Assembly (NCBI GenBank): GCA_964555235.1
Contig: CAZKRU010000003.1
Span: 1 to 64,000, forward strand
Length of the DNA: 64,000 nt
Reading direction: 5' to 3'
DNA from: CAZKRU01 sp964555235
GTDB lineage: Bacteria > Verrucomicrobiota > Verrucomicrobiia > Methylacidiphilales > CAMAQI01
Shown piece after piece: positions 49,489-57,453 of this stretch (the first letter of the stretch is position 1; each line of letters opens with the position of its first letter). The position numbers and the translations under genes are program-made. The notes under the pieces were generated by a model. That model was not told where the DNA came from. It saw nothing but the letters and a program-made list of their open reading frames with translations, and searched no databases.

Positions 49489-50910
49489 TCAGACTGCGGC
49501 GGTTTCTTCTTCGGAGGGGGCGCCGCTCTTCATCGCTTTGAGAAAATTAGTTCCCATTTCCCAGATCGGGCCCGGGAACTTCTTGAGTCCATTGAGAACG
49601 TCATCAAATGCGGCGATAAAGCGGTCGATCTCTTTTTGTCCAATGATGAGAGGCGGAAGGATTTTCACGACATCGGCTTTATTGGCGGCGACTTGAGTGA
49701 GAATCCGGTGTTGAGTTAACAAGGGAGTGACAATTAATTGAGGAAAGAGACTGGCATCCATGGCGTGAATTGCCTTCCAACCCATCTTCATCATCATCGA
49801 GGAGGGCTCAGCGAATTCGATGGCGGCCATGAGTCCTTTGACGCGGACTTCCTTGATGATCTCGTGCTTGGCTTGCAGTTCCAAAAGACGTCGTTCGAGT
49901 TCCAGTCCCATGCGGGCGGCATTCTCGGGAAGTTTTTCATCTTCGAGAATCGTCAGAGCGGCGAGTCCCGCGGCACACGCGAGGTTGTTACGTCCAAACG
50001 TCGTCGAGTGAACGATGCAGCGGTCGAGGCGGGAAAACGTTTTTTGATAGATCGCACGGCGGGTAATGATCGCGCCAGCCGGAACGTAACCGCAGCTCAA
50101 TGCTTTGGAGAGAGTGAGGATATCGGGTTCGAGGCCCCAATGCTCAAAGGCAAACCATTTTCCGGTACGTCCGAGGCCGGTTTGAACTTCGTCGCAGATG
50201 AAAAGGGTTCCGTATTTTCGACAGAGGGCCTGGGCTTTGTTGAAGTAATCGTCCTTCGGAAACTTGACCCCTTTTCCTTGAACGAGTTCGACGATGAAGG
50301 CCGCGACGTCATTTTTCTTGAGTTCGTGCTCGAGTGAGGAGAGATCTCCGAGATCGACTTTGTCGCAGCCCGGAAGAAAGGGGGCAAAGCCTTCGTGAAA
50401 GTACGGATTTCCCGTGACCGAGAGCGCGCCGTGAGTGAGGCCATGATAGGAGTTATTGAGTGAAAGAAGACGGGAGCGGCCCGTGGCGGCTTTGGCAAAT
50501 TTTAAAGCACCTTCAACCGATTCGGTTCCACTGTTGCAAAGAAAGACCGCGTCGAGATGAGGCGCACCTTGTTTGGCGAGACGCTTGACGAGTGCTTCAG
50601 CGAGGAGGCCGCTCATCAGGGCGGAATCCATTTGGATCATGTTTGGAAGATTTAATTCGAGGACATCGCGAATTGCTTTTTGAGCCACGGGATGATTGCG
50701 ACCCATATTAAATACGCCAAAGCCGGAGAGAAAATCGAGATAGTCTAGACCTTCGCGATCGTAGAGGTAGGAACCTTCCGCCCGGGCGTAGACTTTGTCG
50801 AAGCCGATCATGCGCTGGACTTTGACCAAGGTGCGGTTGACGTAACGGTCGTGCAGGTCGTAATTTTCGCCAAGTCGGCTTGTGAAGAGGGCTTTGATAT
50901 CCAGCGGCAT
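49489..50910 (-). CDS. Class III PLP-dependent aminotransferase
   Basis: A class III aminotransferase of 473 residues from the Met at 50910; the frame starts 12 residues earlier at 50946. Motifs are GTESVEGALKFAKAATGR, the PLP-site Asp in FICDEVQTGLGRTGKWFA and the Schiff-base Lys in LTLSKALSCGYVPAGAI. Related enzymes are acetylornithine, ornithine or 4-aminobutyrate aminotransferases; the long N-terminus (YDLHDRYVNRTLVKVQRMIG) suggests a group used with acyl carrier or lipid amines. Its substrate cannot be settled here. Confidence 0.88.
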   Translation of the reverse strand: MPLDIKALFTSRLGENYDLHDRYVNRTLVKVQRMIGFDKVYARAEGSYLYDREGLDYLDFLSGFGVFNMGRNHPVAQKAIRDVLELNLPNMIQMDSALMSGLLAEALVKRLAKQGAPHLDAVFLCNSGTESVEGALKFAKAATGRSRLLSLNNSYHGLTHGALSVTGNPYFHEGFAPFLPGCDKVDLGDLSSLEHELKKNDVAAFIVELVQGKGVKFPKDDYFNKAQALCRKYGTLFICDEVQTGLGRTGKWFAFEHWGLEPDILTLSKALSCGYVPAGAIITRRAIYQKTFSRLDRCIVHSTTFGRNNLACAAGLAALTILEDEKLPENAARMGLELERRLLELQAKHEIIKEVRVKGLMAAIEFAEPSSMMMKMGWKAIHAMDASLFPQLIVTPLLTQHRILTQVAANKADVVKILPPLIIGQKEIDRFIAAFDDVLNGLKKFPGPIWEMGTNFLKAMKSGAPSEEETAAV

Positions 50911-50968
50911 GGGCGCTAAAAAAGCACGGGGGGGCTCGGTTCGCAAGCGCAGATTAAGGGAGTAGGAG

Positions 50969-51066
50969 TTTTCCCGCGAAACACGCGAAATGACGCGAAA
51001 ACAAAATAATTTGAAATCAACGAAAGCTCACTTCGTTTCGTGTGTTTAGCGTGTTTCGCGGGAAAA
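50969..51066. repeat. Long inverted repeat, CCCGCGAAACACGCGAAA type
   Basis: The left arm TTTTCCCGCGAAACACGCGA then AATGACGCGAAA pairs with the right arm TTTCGTGTGTTTAGCGTGTT then TCGCGGGAAAAA. Arms repeat a CGCGAAA(A)CA unit. It separates the aminotransferase start and the coiled-coil gene stop. Confidence 0.8.
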
Positions 51067-51083
51067 AATCCGAGAAACGGGGG

Positions 51084-51683
51084 TTACTGCTTTTTTTCGG
51101 GAGCTTTCTCGGCCGGCATGGCGATGGGATCTTCTTCGACGACGGTCATGGAGTTCAGATCTTCCTGGATATTTTTATAGTCGGATTTAATTCCGTTCAG
51201 GGATTGTTTGAGGGTTTCGACATCCGAGTGATAATCCGACTTGATCCCTTTCATCGATTGTTTGAGGGAATCAATCTCCGAGCGGACGCCTTGTCGGGTG
51301 CCGACGACTTCGACTTTCAATCGGGCGAAGGCCTGATCATTTTCTTTTTGAGTCGCCGTCAGGTTGGCAATATGGGATTCGAGCTGATCGAGGCGTTGGT
51401 GAAGGGTCACGATATAAATGCCGATACCGAGAGTGAGGAGAAGTCCGAAGAAGAGGAACTTGAGTTTCGGAAGCGCCCAAGCGGTGTCATTGGAGGTGAG
51501 CGCTTCCATCGTTTCCGGTTGGGACGAGGAGGAGGCTGGAGAGGGAAATTCCTCGACCGGAGCAATCTCATCGACCACGGGAGGGATCTCCATTTCATCA
51601 CGAGAGCGAATGCGAATGCGTCCCGTGTTCTGGTTAATCTCCTCCGAGCGGACTTGAAGTTTACCGATGGCAACTTTGACCAT
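51084..51683 (-). CDS. Single-pass membrane protein with coiled-coil repeats
   Basis: A 199-residue protein: a polar, acidic N-terminal part (1-72), one membrane helix (KFLFFGLLLTLGIGIYIVTL, residues 74-93) and a coiled coil. Within the coil the motif SLKQSMKGIKSDYHSDVETL is repeated as TLKQSLNGIKSDYKNIQEDL (about 140-178). No family recognised. It resembles the 34069 protein in layout. Divergent from the ribH start region, 141 bp away. Confidence 0.7.
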   Translation of the reverse strand: MVKVAIGKLQVRSEEINQNTGRIRIRSRDEMEIPPVVDEIAPVEEFPSPASSSSQPETMEALTSNDTAWALPKLKFLFFGLLLTLGIGIYIVTLHQRLDQLESHIANLTATQKENDQAFARLKVEVVGTRQGVRSEIDSLKQSMKGIKSDYHSDVETLKQSLNGIKSDYKNIQEDLNSMTVVEEDPIAMPAEKAPEKKQ

Positions 51684-51824
51684 AAGAGATAGAATGCCAT
51701 TATTTATCGCTTTGGCAAATCCGGAGTGTTACTTCTCTTCTTTCCAAACGTCGACTTCCCCAATCCGGCTCAGACCTGATGAACGTGCTTGTCTCTCGAG
51801 AGGAGAACCGATAGAACGAGCTGA

Positions 51825-52241
51825 GTGAAGAGGAAGAACTATCATTTTGCAGCGGTTGTGAGCGAGTTTCATCGCGATTTTACAGAGGCGATGTTGCAGG
51901 CGGCAGAGCGGGAATTGGTGCGTCATGAGTTGACGGTGGTCTGGGTTCCTGGATCCTTCGAAATTCCGCTTCAAGTGCAACGCTTGGCCCGCACGGGACA
52001 ATTTGATGCAGTCCTCGCGCTCGGATTGGTTTGGCAGGGGGAGACGTTGCACAACACCGAAATTTTACGAGCGGTTACAGATGCGTTGATGCGGATCAGT
52101 TTGGAAACGAATGTTCCGGTGGTTCACGAGGTTCTTTCGGTTTCTTCCAAAAAGCAGGCGAAGGAACGGACTTGCGGAAAACTCAGTCGGGGGCGGGAAG
52201 CCGCGCTCGCCGCATTGGCTGTGGCTCATTTGGGGAAATAA
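51825..52241 (+). CDS. ribH: 6,7-dimethyl-8-ribityllumazine synthase (divergent)
   Basis: Makes the riboflavin precursor lumazine from the ribityl-amino-uracil and dihydroxybutanone phosphate. It starts at GTG (AAGAG upstream region) and is 138 residues. The signature VPGSFEIPL is at 41-49 and the glycine-rich loop LGLVWQGETLHNTEI has the catalytic-site His; relatives usually read VIRGETPHFDYV here, so this copy is divergent. The C-terminal helix RGREAALAALAVA is standard. It is followed after 3 bp by nusB, the classic ribH-nusB pair. Confidence 0.85.
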   Translation: MKRKNYHFAAVVSEFHRDFTEAMLQAAERELVRHELTVVWVPGSFEIPLQVQRLARTGQFDAVLALGLVWQGETLHNTEILRAVTDALMRISLETNVPVVHEVLSVSSKKQAKERTCGKLSRGREAALAALAVAHLGK

Positions 52242-52244
52242 CGT

Positions 52245-52679
52245 ATGGGACCTCGAAGACATGGCCGTGAAATGGCGGTTCAATTTCTTTACCTTCGGGA
52301 AAATCAACCGACGCAGACGGTGGAGGAATCTCTAAAGTTTTTTTGGGAGATGAATGAAGCGGCGGCTTCGACCCGAAAGTTTGCGGATAAGATGATTCAA
52401 GGGGTGATGGGGAAGCTTCCCGAGATTGATGCCAAAATTTTGGCGCTGACGGAAAACTGGAACTGGGATCGAATTGCGTTGGTGGATAAATCCATTTTAC
52501 GATTGGCGATCTACGAGCTTCTTTTTTGTGACGACATTCCTCCGGTGGTTTCGATTAATGAGGCGATTGAAGTGGCAAAACGATTTAGTACCCCGGATTC
52601 CGGAAAATTTGTGAACGGGATTTTGGATCGTCTTCGCAAGGATCTGACCCGACCGGCGCGTCAGGCTGCGGGGAAGTAA
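52245..52679 (+). CDS. nusB: Transcription antitermination factor NusB
   Basis: Cytosolic RNA-binding antitermination factor for rRNA operons. The 144-residue all-helical protein begins RRHGREMAVQFLY (usual RR-ARE-ALQ-LY) and contains the diagnostic DKSILRLAIYELLF, PPVVSINEAIEVAKRFSTPDSGKFVNGILD. It lies 3 bp downstream of ribH. Length and motifs normal. Confidence 0.93.
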   Translation: MGPRRHGREMAVQFLYLRENQPTQTVEESLKFFWEMNEAAASTRKFADKMIQGVMGKLPEIDAKILALTENWNWDRIALVDKSILRLAIYELLFCDDIPPVVSINEAIEVAKRFSTPDSGKFVNGILDRLRKDLTRPARQAAGK

Positions 52680-52692
52680 GGTTTCTTGAGCC

Positions 52693-52905
52693 TCCTCACA
52701 CAAAGCTCCTGCCCGTGGAACGTGCTGACGCGGTTGTGAAGTGGATGATTTTTCGCGCGGAGTCGCGGAGATCGCCGAGTGATTGATTTTGTTTTTCAAT
52801 TCAAAACCTGCCCTCAGCGGACTCCGTTGCTCTGCGCGAGAAACTCTTTATCATGAGGTCCTTAGAAGTTTACTTCATTGAGAGGTGCGAAGCCACAATT
52901 GGAGG
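52693..52905. repeat. CACAAAGCTCCTGCCCGT-type repeat, copy 2
   Basis: Shares CACAAAGCTCCTGCCCGTGG, GCGCGAGAAACTCTTTATC and TTAGAAGTTTACTTCA with the copy at 39787-39905, with an extra internal stretch (ACTCCGTTGCTCTGCGCGAG region) that pairs with GCGCGGAGTCGCGGAGAT. It fills the 333-bp gap between nusB and the mlaE-like gene; no gene is seen in the rest. Confidence 0.7.
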
Positions 52906-53012
52906 GGAGAGTTTGATCAATCTCCGTGAGTGCTGAGACCTCTGTGTGAAACTTCTCTGCATTCCAGTCTTTTCGCTCGCCTCCATTCAAAATCCCGGTA
53001 TTCCTTCTGGGC

Positions 53013-53795
53013 ATGGTAATCTGGGCGCAACAACTCGGTGCGAGTTTCTTCCGGTTCCTGAGGACGGGGGGAGAGATCGTGCTTTTGGTGGTAGATGTTT
53101 TTCGCTCGCTCCGCTGGTTTCCAATTCGCTGGAATCTCGTTCAACAACAAATCTTTTTCATTGGAGTTAAATCACAGCCGGTGGTGATTTTAACGGGAGC
53201 CTGCATCGGAGCGGTTTTTACGGCTCAAACGCAGCATAAGTTCGGTGAGTTGGGAATGAGTTCGGCGGTGGGGCCGGTCGTTTCGGTGGCGATGTGTCGC
53301 GAGTTGGGGCCGATTCTTTGCGGGTTGATGATTGCGGGCCGCGTTGGGGCGGCGATGGCAACGGAAATTGCGACGATGAAAATTACGGAACAGATCGATG
53401 CGCTCCGATCGATGGCAGTCTACCCAACGGACTACCTGGTGGTTCCGAGGTTGATTGCGATGACGATTTGCATGCCGATCTTGGTGGGGGTCAGTATTAT
53501 TTGTGGGATTGGAGCTGGATATCTGGTGGCCGTGCCGATTTTGGGAGTTGAAAGTGTCTATCATATCAACAACACCTTGAAATTCACTTCCGAAGTAGAT
53601 GTCTCGGTCGGATTGATCAAAGCGCTCAGCTTCGGCTGGATTATTGCGATTATCTCGACGCATCGGGGATTGACCTCGGCGCAGGGAGCGCAAGGGGTGG
53701 GGCGCGCAACGACGGCGGCGGTGGTTGTTTCGTCGATCATCTTGTTGATCGCCAATTTCTTTATCACCTTCCTGCTCAATAACCTTCTGGGATAA
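53013..53795 (+). CDS. mlaE: MlaE-family lipid ABC transporter permease
   Basis: Inner-membrane permease of the Mla/MCE phospholipid transport system that keeps outer-membrane lipid asymmetry. The 260 residues contain a first amphipathic helix, then TGACIGAVFTAQTQHKFGELG and the hallmark LGPILCGLMIAGRVGAAMATEIATMKITEQIDALRSMAVYPTDYLVVPR, cited as residues 105-150. It is followed directly by the ATPase and the MCE protein genes. The start at 53013 gives the normal length. Confidence 0.92.
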   Translation: MVIWAQQLGASFFRFLRTGGEIVLLVVDVFRSLRWFPIRWNLVQQQIFFIGVKSQPVVILTGACIGAVFTAQTQHKFGELGMSSAVGPVVSVAMCRELGPILCGLMIAGRVGAAMATEIATMKITEQIDALRSMAVYPTDYLVVPRLIAMTICMPILVGVSIICGIGAGYLVAVPILGVESVYHINNTLKFTSEVDVSVGLIKALSFGWIIAIISTHRGLTSAQGAQGVGRATTAAVVVSSIILLIANFFITFLLNNLLG

Positions 53796-53797
53796 TC

Positions 53798-54544
53798 ATG
53801 ATTCGCTTTGAAGGAGTTCACAAGAGTTTGGGCGGACACGAGATTCTCAAGGGAGTCGATCTGGAGATTGAGAGCGGCGAGCATTTGGTCATCATTGGAC
53901 GGAGTGGCGGAGGAAAGAGTGTTCTCTTGCGTCATGTCATGGGGCTTCTCAAACCGGATCAGGGAGCGGTTTATTTTCAAGGGAAGAACCTCGTCGGATT
54001 GAGTGAACGGGAGATGATTCCTTTTCGTCGGGAGATGGCGATGTTGTTTCAAAACGGCGCACTTTTTGATTCGATGACGGTTGGAGAGAATGTTGCATTT
54101 CCGCTTCGGGAACAGGGAAAGCTGACGGAGGGAGAGATTTCCAAGGAAGTCTCCCGTTCGTTGGAATTGGTTCAGCTTTCCGGTCAGGAACGAAAGATGC
54201 CCTCGGAGTTGAGCGGTGGAATGCGGAAGCGCGTTTCGATGGCCCGTGCGATCATCGCCAAGCCAAAATTGCTCCTCTATGACGAGCCGACTTCGGGTTT
54301 GGATCCGATGGTGGCCGACAGTATCAATAAATTGATCTTGCGTTTGGGGGAAGAAATGGACATTACGGCAATTGTGGTAACCCATGACATGGTGAGTGCG
54401 TACGAGGTTGGAGATCGCATTGCGATGCTTCACCAGGGACGTATTTATCGAACGGCCCGGCCGGAAGAGTTTCAGAAATCGGAGGATCCGGTGATTTATC
54501 GCTTCGTGCGCGGAATCTCGGATGCGAGTATTTTGGCGGAGTAG
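53798..54544 (+). CDS. mlaF: MlaF-family lipid ABC transporter ATPase
   Basis: ATP-binding subunit for the MlaE permease. The 248-residue protein has Walker A GRSGGGKSVLLRHV near 37, the Q-loop FQNGALFDSMTVGENVAFPL characteristic of the MlaF/Ttg2A group, the signature LSGGMRKRVSMARAII, and Walker B LLLYDEPTSGLDPMVAD. It starts 2 bp after mlaE and is followed by mlaD within 5 bp. Confidence 0.94.
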   Translation: MIRFEGVHKSLGGHEILKGVDLEIESGEHLVIIGRSGGGKSVLLRHVMGLLKPDQGAVYFQGKNLVGLSEREMIPFRREMAMLFQNGALFDSMTVGENVAFPLREQGKLTEGEISKEVSRSLELVQLSGQERKMPSELSGGMRKRVSMARAIIAKPKLLLYDEPTSGLDPMVADSINKLILRLGEEMDITAIVVTHDMVSAYEVGDRIAMLHQGRIYRTARPEEFQKSEDPVIYRFVRGISDASILAE

Positions 54545-54549
54545 AAGTC

Positions 54550-55305
54550 ATGAACCAAAAACAACTTGAAACCATTGTTGGTGCTTTTTTGATGATGGGA
54601 ATCATTCTCCTTGCGGGATTGATTTTGGTATTCGGTGGGATGCTGGAGCAGTACGGGCCGAGTTATCAGGTGACGGTTGAGTTTCCGAATGCGAGCGATT
54701 TATTGAAAGGGGCGACAGTCTCCTTTGGAGGAGCGCCGATTGGGAAGGTTTCAGAAAAGCCGTATCCAGTTCGGGAAGGGCGCGCCGTGGCGGTGACGCT
54801 TCGGATTAAAAGTGAATTTCAAATTCGTCAAGATGCGCGTTTTTTGATTGGGACCAAGGGGCTTTTGGGGGATCGATTTGTGGATGTTCAACCGCAAGGC
54901 GACACGGCCTCCTTTATCAAGGATAAAGCAGTGGTGAAAGGGGAGCGGGTTTCCGGGATTGGTGAGCTGGCGGACGACGTAAAGCCGATCATGGAACGGG
55001 CCGATGTCATTGCGGAGCGGATGCAGAATATTACCAAAAAATTTGATGAGCAGGTCTTGACTCCTGAAACCGCTGCGGATCTGAGAGCTTCGATTAAATC
55101 ATTCAAATCCGTTTCAGCGCGTCTCGATGATCTGTTGGCGCAGGCGCAAAAAGGGAAGGGCCCCCTGGCGAAGCTGTTGAACGATGAGAAGATGGCGTCA
55201 GAGTTAAAGGATTTTGTTTCCAATTTAAAAAAGCATGGCCCGCTCTTTTATAGTGATTCAGCAGGCGAACAGGCATCCGAACGGTCCAAGGAGAAAAAAC
55301 GATGA
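54550..55305 (+). CDS. mlaD: MlaD-like MCE-domain protein
   Basis: The periplasmic, membrane-anchored lipid-binding subunit of the Mla system. One N-terminal helix (TIVGAFLMMGIILLAGLILVFGGM, residues 8-31) precedes an MCE domain (YQVTVEFPNASDLLKGATVSFGGAPIGKVS, 38-67). The C-terminal 90 residues form helices (ITKKFDEQVLTPETAADLRA) that may build the channel. No MlaC or MlaA is in the window. It overlaps ispD by four bases. Confidence 0.9.
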   Translation: MNQKQLETIVGAFLMMGIILLAGLILVFGGMLEQYGPSYQVTVEFPNASDLLKGATVSFGGAPIGKVSEKPYPVREGRAVAVTLRIKSEFQIRQDARFLIGTKGLLGDRFVDVQPQGDTASFIKDKAVVKGERVSGIGELADDVKPIMERADVIAERMQNITKKFDEQVLTPETAADLRASIKSFKSVSARLDDLLAQAQKGKGPLAKLLNDEKMASELKDFVSNLKKHGPLFYSDSAGEQASERSKEKKR

Positions 55306-56210
55306 GCGGAGAACTCAGTGCAATCGTGGTGGCTGCGGGGCGCAGTCAGCGGATGGGGTTTGATAAATTAATGACTCCGATGCTCGGAAAGCCGTTGCTG
55401 GCGCATACCTTGTTGGGGATGACCGGATCTCCGTTGGTGAGTGAGATTATTCTCGTGATTCAACCGGATCGTCAGAAGGAATTTGAAACTGTCATGGCTT
55501 CAGTCGATACCTTTTTGCCGGTGCGTTACGTGGCGGGAGGGGCGGAACGACAGGACTCCGTTCTTGCGGGACTTGAAGCGAGCGCGGCCAGTTCGGCATA
55601 TGTCATGATTCATGATGCGGCACGACCTTTTGTCAGTTCTGCATTGATTGAGAAGGTATTGGAGGGGGCAAAGGAGATCGGTGCGGCCGTTTGTGGTTCG
55701 CCTGCCAGCGATACGCTCAAGGAGATGGGTGAAGCGCAGCAAGTTTCCCAGACGTTGGATCGGAGTAAAATTTGGACGGTACAAACTCCACAAATCTTTC
55801 GTCGCGAATTGATTCTCGAGGCCTATCAAAACGTCAAGGCTAAGGGACTTCAGGTGACGGATGACACGGCTGCGGTGGAGCAGTCAGGGCATCCGGTGAA
55901 GGTGGTGCATCATGATGGGGTAAATTTTAAAATCACCACTCCTTCGGATTGGGAGATGGCGCGGGCTTACCTGGCGATTCATTCGGGAGGGGTGGCGCCG
56001 GGTCACCAGATGCGAAAATATGTTCACGACGTGAACAATCAACTCACTGCTCTTTTTGGTTACACCTTTCTTTTACAGTCGGAGTTGGAAGGAAATGAGG
56101 ATTGCGCTAAGTATTTGGAGCAGTTGGATATTGCGGGGAAGAACTGTCAGGAGCTGATGGCTCAAATGCACAAGCTCTCCCGCGAGATTTTCCCCAAAGA
56201 AGGGGAGTAA
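55302..56210 (+). CDS. ispD: IspD cytidylyltransferase with a C-terminal histidine-kinase-DHp-like extension
   Basis: The first ~230 residues are a full 2-C-methyl-D-erythritol 4-phosphate cytidylyltransferase of the MEP isoprenoid pathway: VVAAGRSQRMG...K at 9-22, VAGGAERQDSVLAGL, IHDAARPFVS and TPQIFRRELI. The last ~66 residues (237-302, encoded 56010-56207) are not part of IspD: they read YVHDVNNQLTALFGYTFLLQ and a second helix, a close likeness to the H-box helix hairpin of histidine kinases (H-D-x-N-N-x-L-T), with His242 at the phospho-acceptor place. No kinase ATPase domain follows. It is co-transcribed with mlaEFD. Function of the extension unknown. Confidence 0.85.
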   Translation: MSGELSAIVVAAGRSQRMGFDKLMTPMLGKPLLAHTLLGMTGSPLVSEIILVIQPDRQKEFETVMASVDTFLPVRYVAGGAERQDSVLAGLEASAASSAYVMIHDAARPFVSSALIEKVLEGAKEIGAAVCGSPASDTLKEMGEAQQVSQTLDRSKIWTVQTPQIFRRELILEAYQNVKAKGLQVTDDTAAVEQSGHPVKVVHHDGVNFKITTPSDWEMARAYLAIHSGGVAPGHQMRKYVHDVNNQLTALFGYTFLLQSELEGNEDCAKYLEQLDIAGKNCQELMAQMHKLSREIFPKEGE

Positions 56211-56264
56211 GATTTCAATCGGTAACTTCGGCTTTTAAGGTTAGTGGTTGGAATAGGGATTATA

Positions 56265-56280
56265 ACATCAAATTTGATGT
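56265..56280. promoter_or_regulatory. Perfect palindrome before higB, probable HigA operator
   Basis: ACATCAAATTTGATGT is a 16-bp perfect dyad that ends 8 bp before the higB ATG and follows a TATAAC-like -10 element at 56261-56266. The position fits autorepression by the HigA-like protein. Binding is inferred. Confidence 0.6.
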
Positions 56281-56288
56281 AGATATTT

Positions 56289-56642
56289 ATGGAGTTTAGT
56301 GTAGAGTTTTATGTGTCGAGTGCTGGCCGTAGCCCGGTCCAAGAATTCCTTGATGAATTAAAGGCTTCAGATCCAAGTGACTTTGCGTCAGTAATCGCGG
56401 GATTGGCGAAATTGCGAAATCGGCAATATCATCGAGAACCGCTCTCAAAATCGCTTGGCGATGGTCTTTTTGAGCTGAGACATGTGGGCAAACTCAATAC
56501 GAGAGTGTTCTGGTTTTTTATGAAAGGTTGTCGAATTGTGGCGGTTCACGGGATTCGTAATAAAGGACAGTCGATTCCGCTACGAGATTTGAGTGGTGCC
56601 CGTGAAAGAATGATGGATTGGATAAAAAGAGAGGGGAAATGA
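56289..56642 (+). CDS. higB: HigB/RelE-family (Gp49-like) toxin
   Basis: A 117-residue toxin of the RelE/Gp49-like superfamily, likely a ribosome-dependent mRNA endonuclease. Family pattern: SPVQEFLDELKASDPSDFASVIAGLAKLR, cited as residues 15-43, then LGDGLFELRHVGKLNTRVFWFFMKG and VAVHGIRNKGQSIPLRDL. It precedes the antitoxin with an ATGA overlap, the order of higBA. A perfect palindrome lies just upstream. Confidence 0.88.
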   Translation: MEFSVEFYVSSAGRSPVQEFLDELKASDPSDFASVIAGLAKLRNRQYHREPLSKSLGDGLFELRHVGKLNTRVFWFFMKGCRIVAVHGIRNKGQSIPLRDLSGARERMMDWIKREGK

Positions 56643-57001
56643 AAAAGACTAATTTTGACCGTTATTTGAGTCGACAGATGGAAGATCCTGCGTTTGCGAG
56701 TCGCTTCAAGCAGGCGGGTGAAGCCTGGGACGTTGCTTTACAAATTGCGACACTGCGTGAAGAGGCGGGACTTTCACAGCGCGACCTTGCTCTTAAACTT
56801 AAGACCTCGCAGCAACAGATCAGTCGTCTTGAATCACCTGAATACGAGGGGCACTCCTTGAGTATGTTACGTCGTCTTGCGGTTGCACTTCACGCCCGAG
56901 TCCACGTTGTTCTCGAACCGCTAACTGAAGTGGGGAAAAGCGCAGTTTTGAGGGAGGAGACTGGCACTTACAAAATCCCTCAACGGAAAAAACGAAAATG
57001 A
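56639..57001 (+). CDS. higA: HigA-family XRE antitoxin
   Basis: A 120-residue antitoxin with an XRE helix-turn-helix: LREEAGLSQRDLALKLKTSQQQISRLE (about 44-70) and LSMLRRLAVALHARVHVVLEP at the end. The start at 56639 overlaps the toxin stop (ATGA), preferred over an upstream start inside the toxin gene. It should bind HigB and the palindrome at 56265-56280. The last 25 residues are basic and flexible. Confidence 0.9.
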   Translation: MKKTNFDRYLSRQMEDPAFASRFKQAGEAWDVALQIATLREEAGLSQRDLALKLKTSQQQISRLESPEYEGHSLSMLRRLAVALHARVHVVLEPLTEVGKSAVLREETGTYKIPQRKKRK

Positions 57002-57074
57002 GATGATAGTTTGAGCGATGTACCGTGAAAATTGCCCGCTCGACAGAGCGGAGGCTTCCTGCGACGATCCGCCC

Positions 57075-57227
57075 ATGTCGCAACCTCCTCCGAAGAAATT
57101 AAAAGAGAAGACGAATCTTCCGAGTGCTGCGGACCGTTCGGCGCAGTTTGAGGAACAACGTCGACGCGAGATGGCGACGCGCTCGATTCTCTCCCGATTC
57201 AGGAATCGGAAGTCCCCGCTGAAGTAG
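57075..57227 (+). CDS. Small hypothetical basic protein
   Basis: A 50-residue frame starting MSQPPPKKLKEKTNLPSAAD and ending in a basic helix (RRREMATRSILSRFRNRKSPLK). The open frame extends further upstream to 57018, but the Met at 57075 is the more natural start. Highly charged with Pro-rich head; no family. It sits between higA and a repeat region, without a clear ribosome binding site, so it is only tentatively called. Confidence 0.35.
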   Translation: MSQPPPKKLKEKTNLPSAADRSAQFEEQRRREMATRSILSRFRNRKSPLK

Positions 57228-57238
57228 TACGAAGTGGC

Positions 57239-57312
57239 GGATTTAAACCGCAAAACCGCAAAGTCTCCAAGTTCGAGATCGAGGCCTTTGAGTCTTTGAG
57301 GTAAAATCGGAT
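57239..57312. repeat. Repeat arm, AAACCGCAAAACCGCAAAG type
   Basis: GGATTTAAACCGCAAAACCG then CAAAGTCTCCAAG, and a weaker right arm CTTTGAGTCTTTGAGGTAAA. Related in style to the inverted repeat at 46658. Confidence 0.55.
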
Positions 57313-57330
57313 GGATTCATGGCTCTTCTA

Positions 57331-57447
57331 GAGCATTTTAAGTAATCTCATGGCCTCCAGAAAATTTGGAACTCAGAAACTCAAGAAACAAAAAGCAGAC
57401 GGGAGCGCCCTATTTTTCCTGAGTTCATGAGTTCCTGATCTAACAAC
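57331..57447. repeat. About 115-bp dispersed repeat, copy 2 (inverted relative to copy 1)
   Basis: Reverse complement of the stretch at 25642-25757, with AGAGCATTTTAAGTAATCTC at one end and GAGTTCATGAGTTCCTGAT at the other. Both copies carry the same internal dyad. It lies just after the mutY stop. Confidence 0.75.
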
Positions 57448-57453
57448 CAGCGG

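Noticed and set aside
51684..51824. Possible FMN riboswitch upstream of ribH
   Set aside because: The stretch lacks the conserved FMN-aptamer blocks (AGGGGCGGGG and the later GACCNG-type part); no convincing structure seen.
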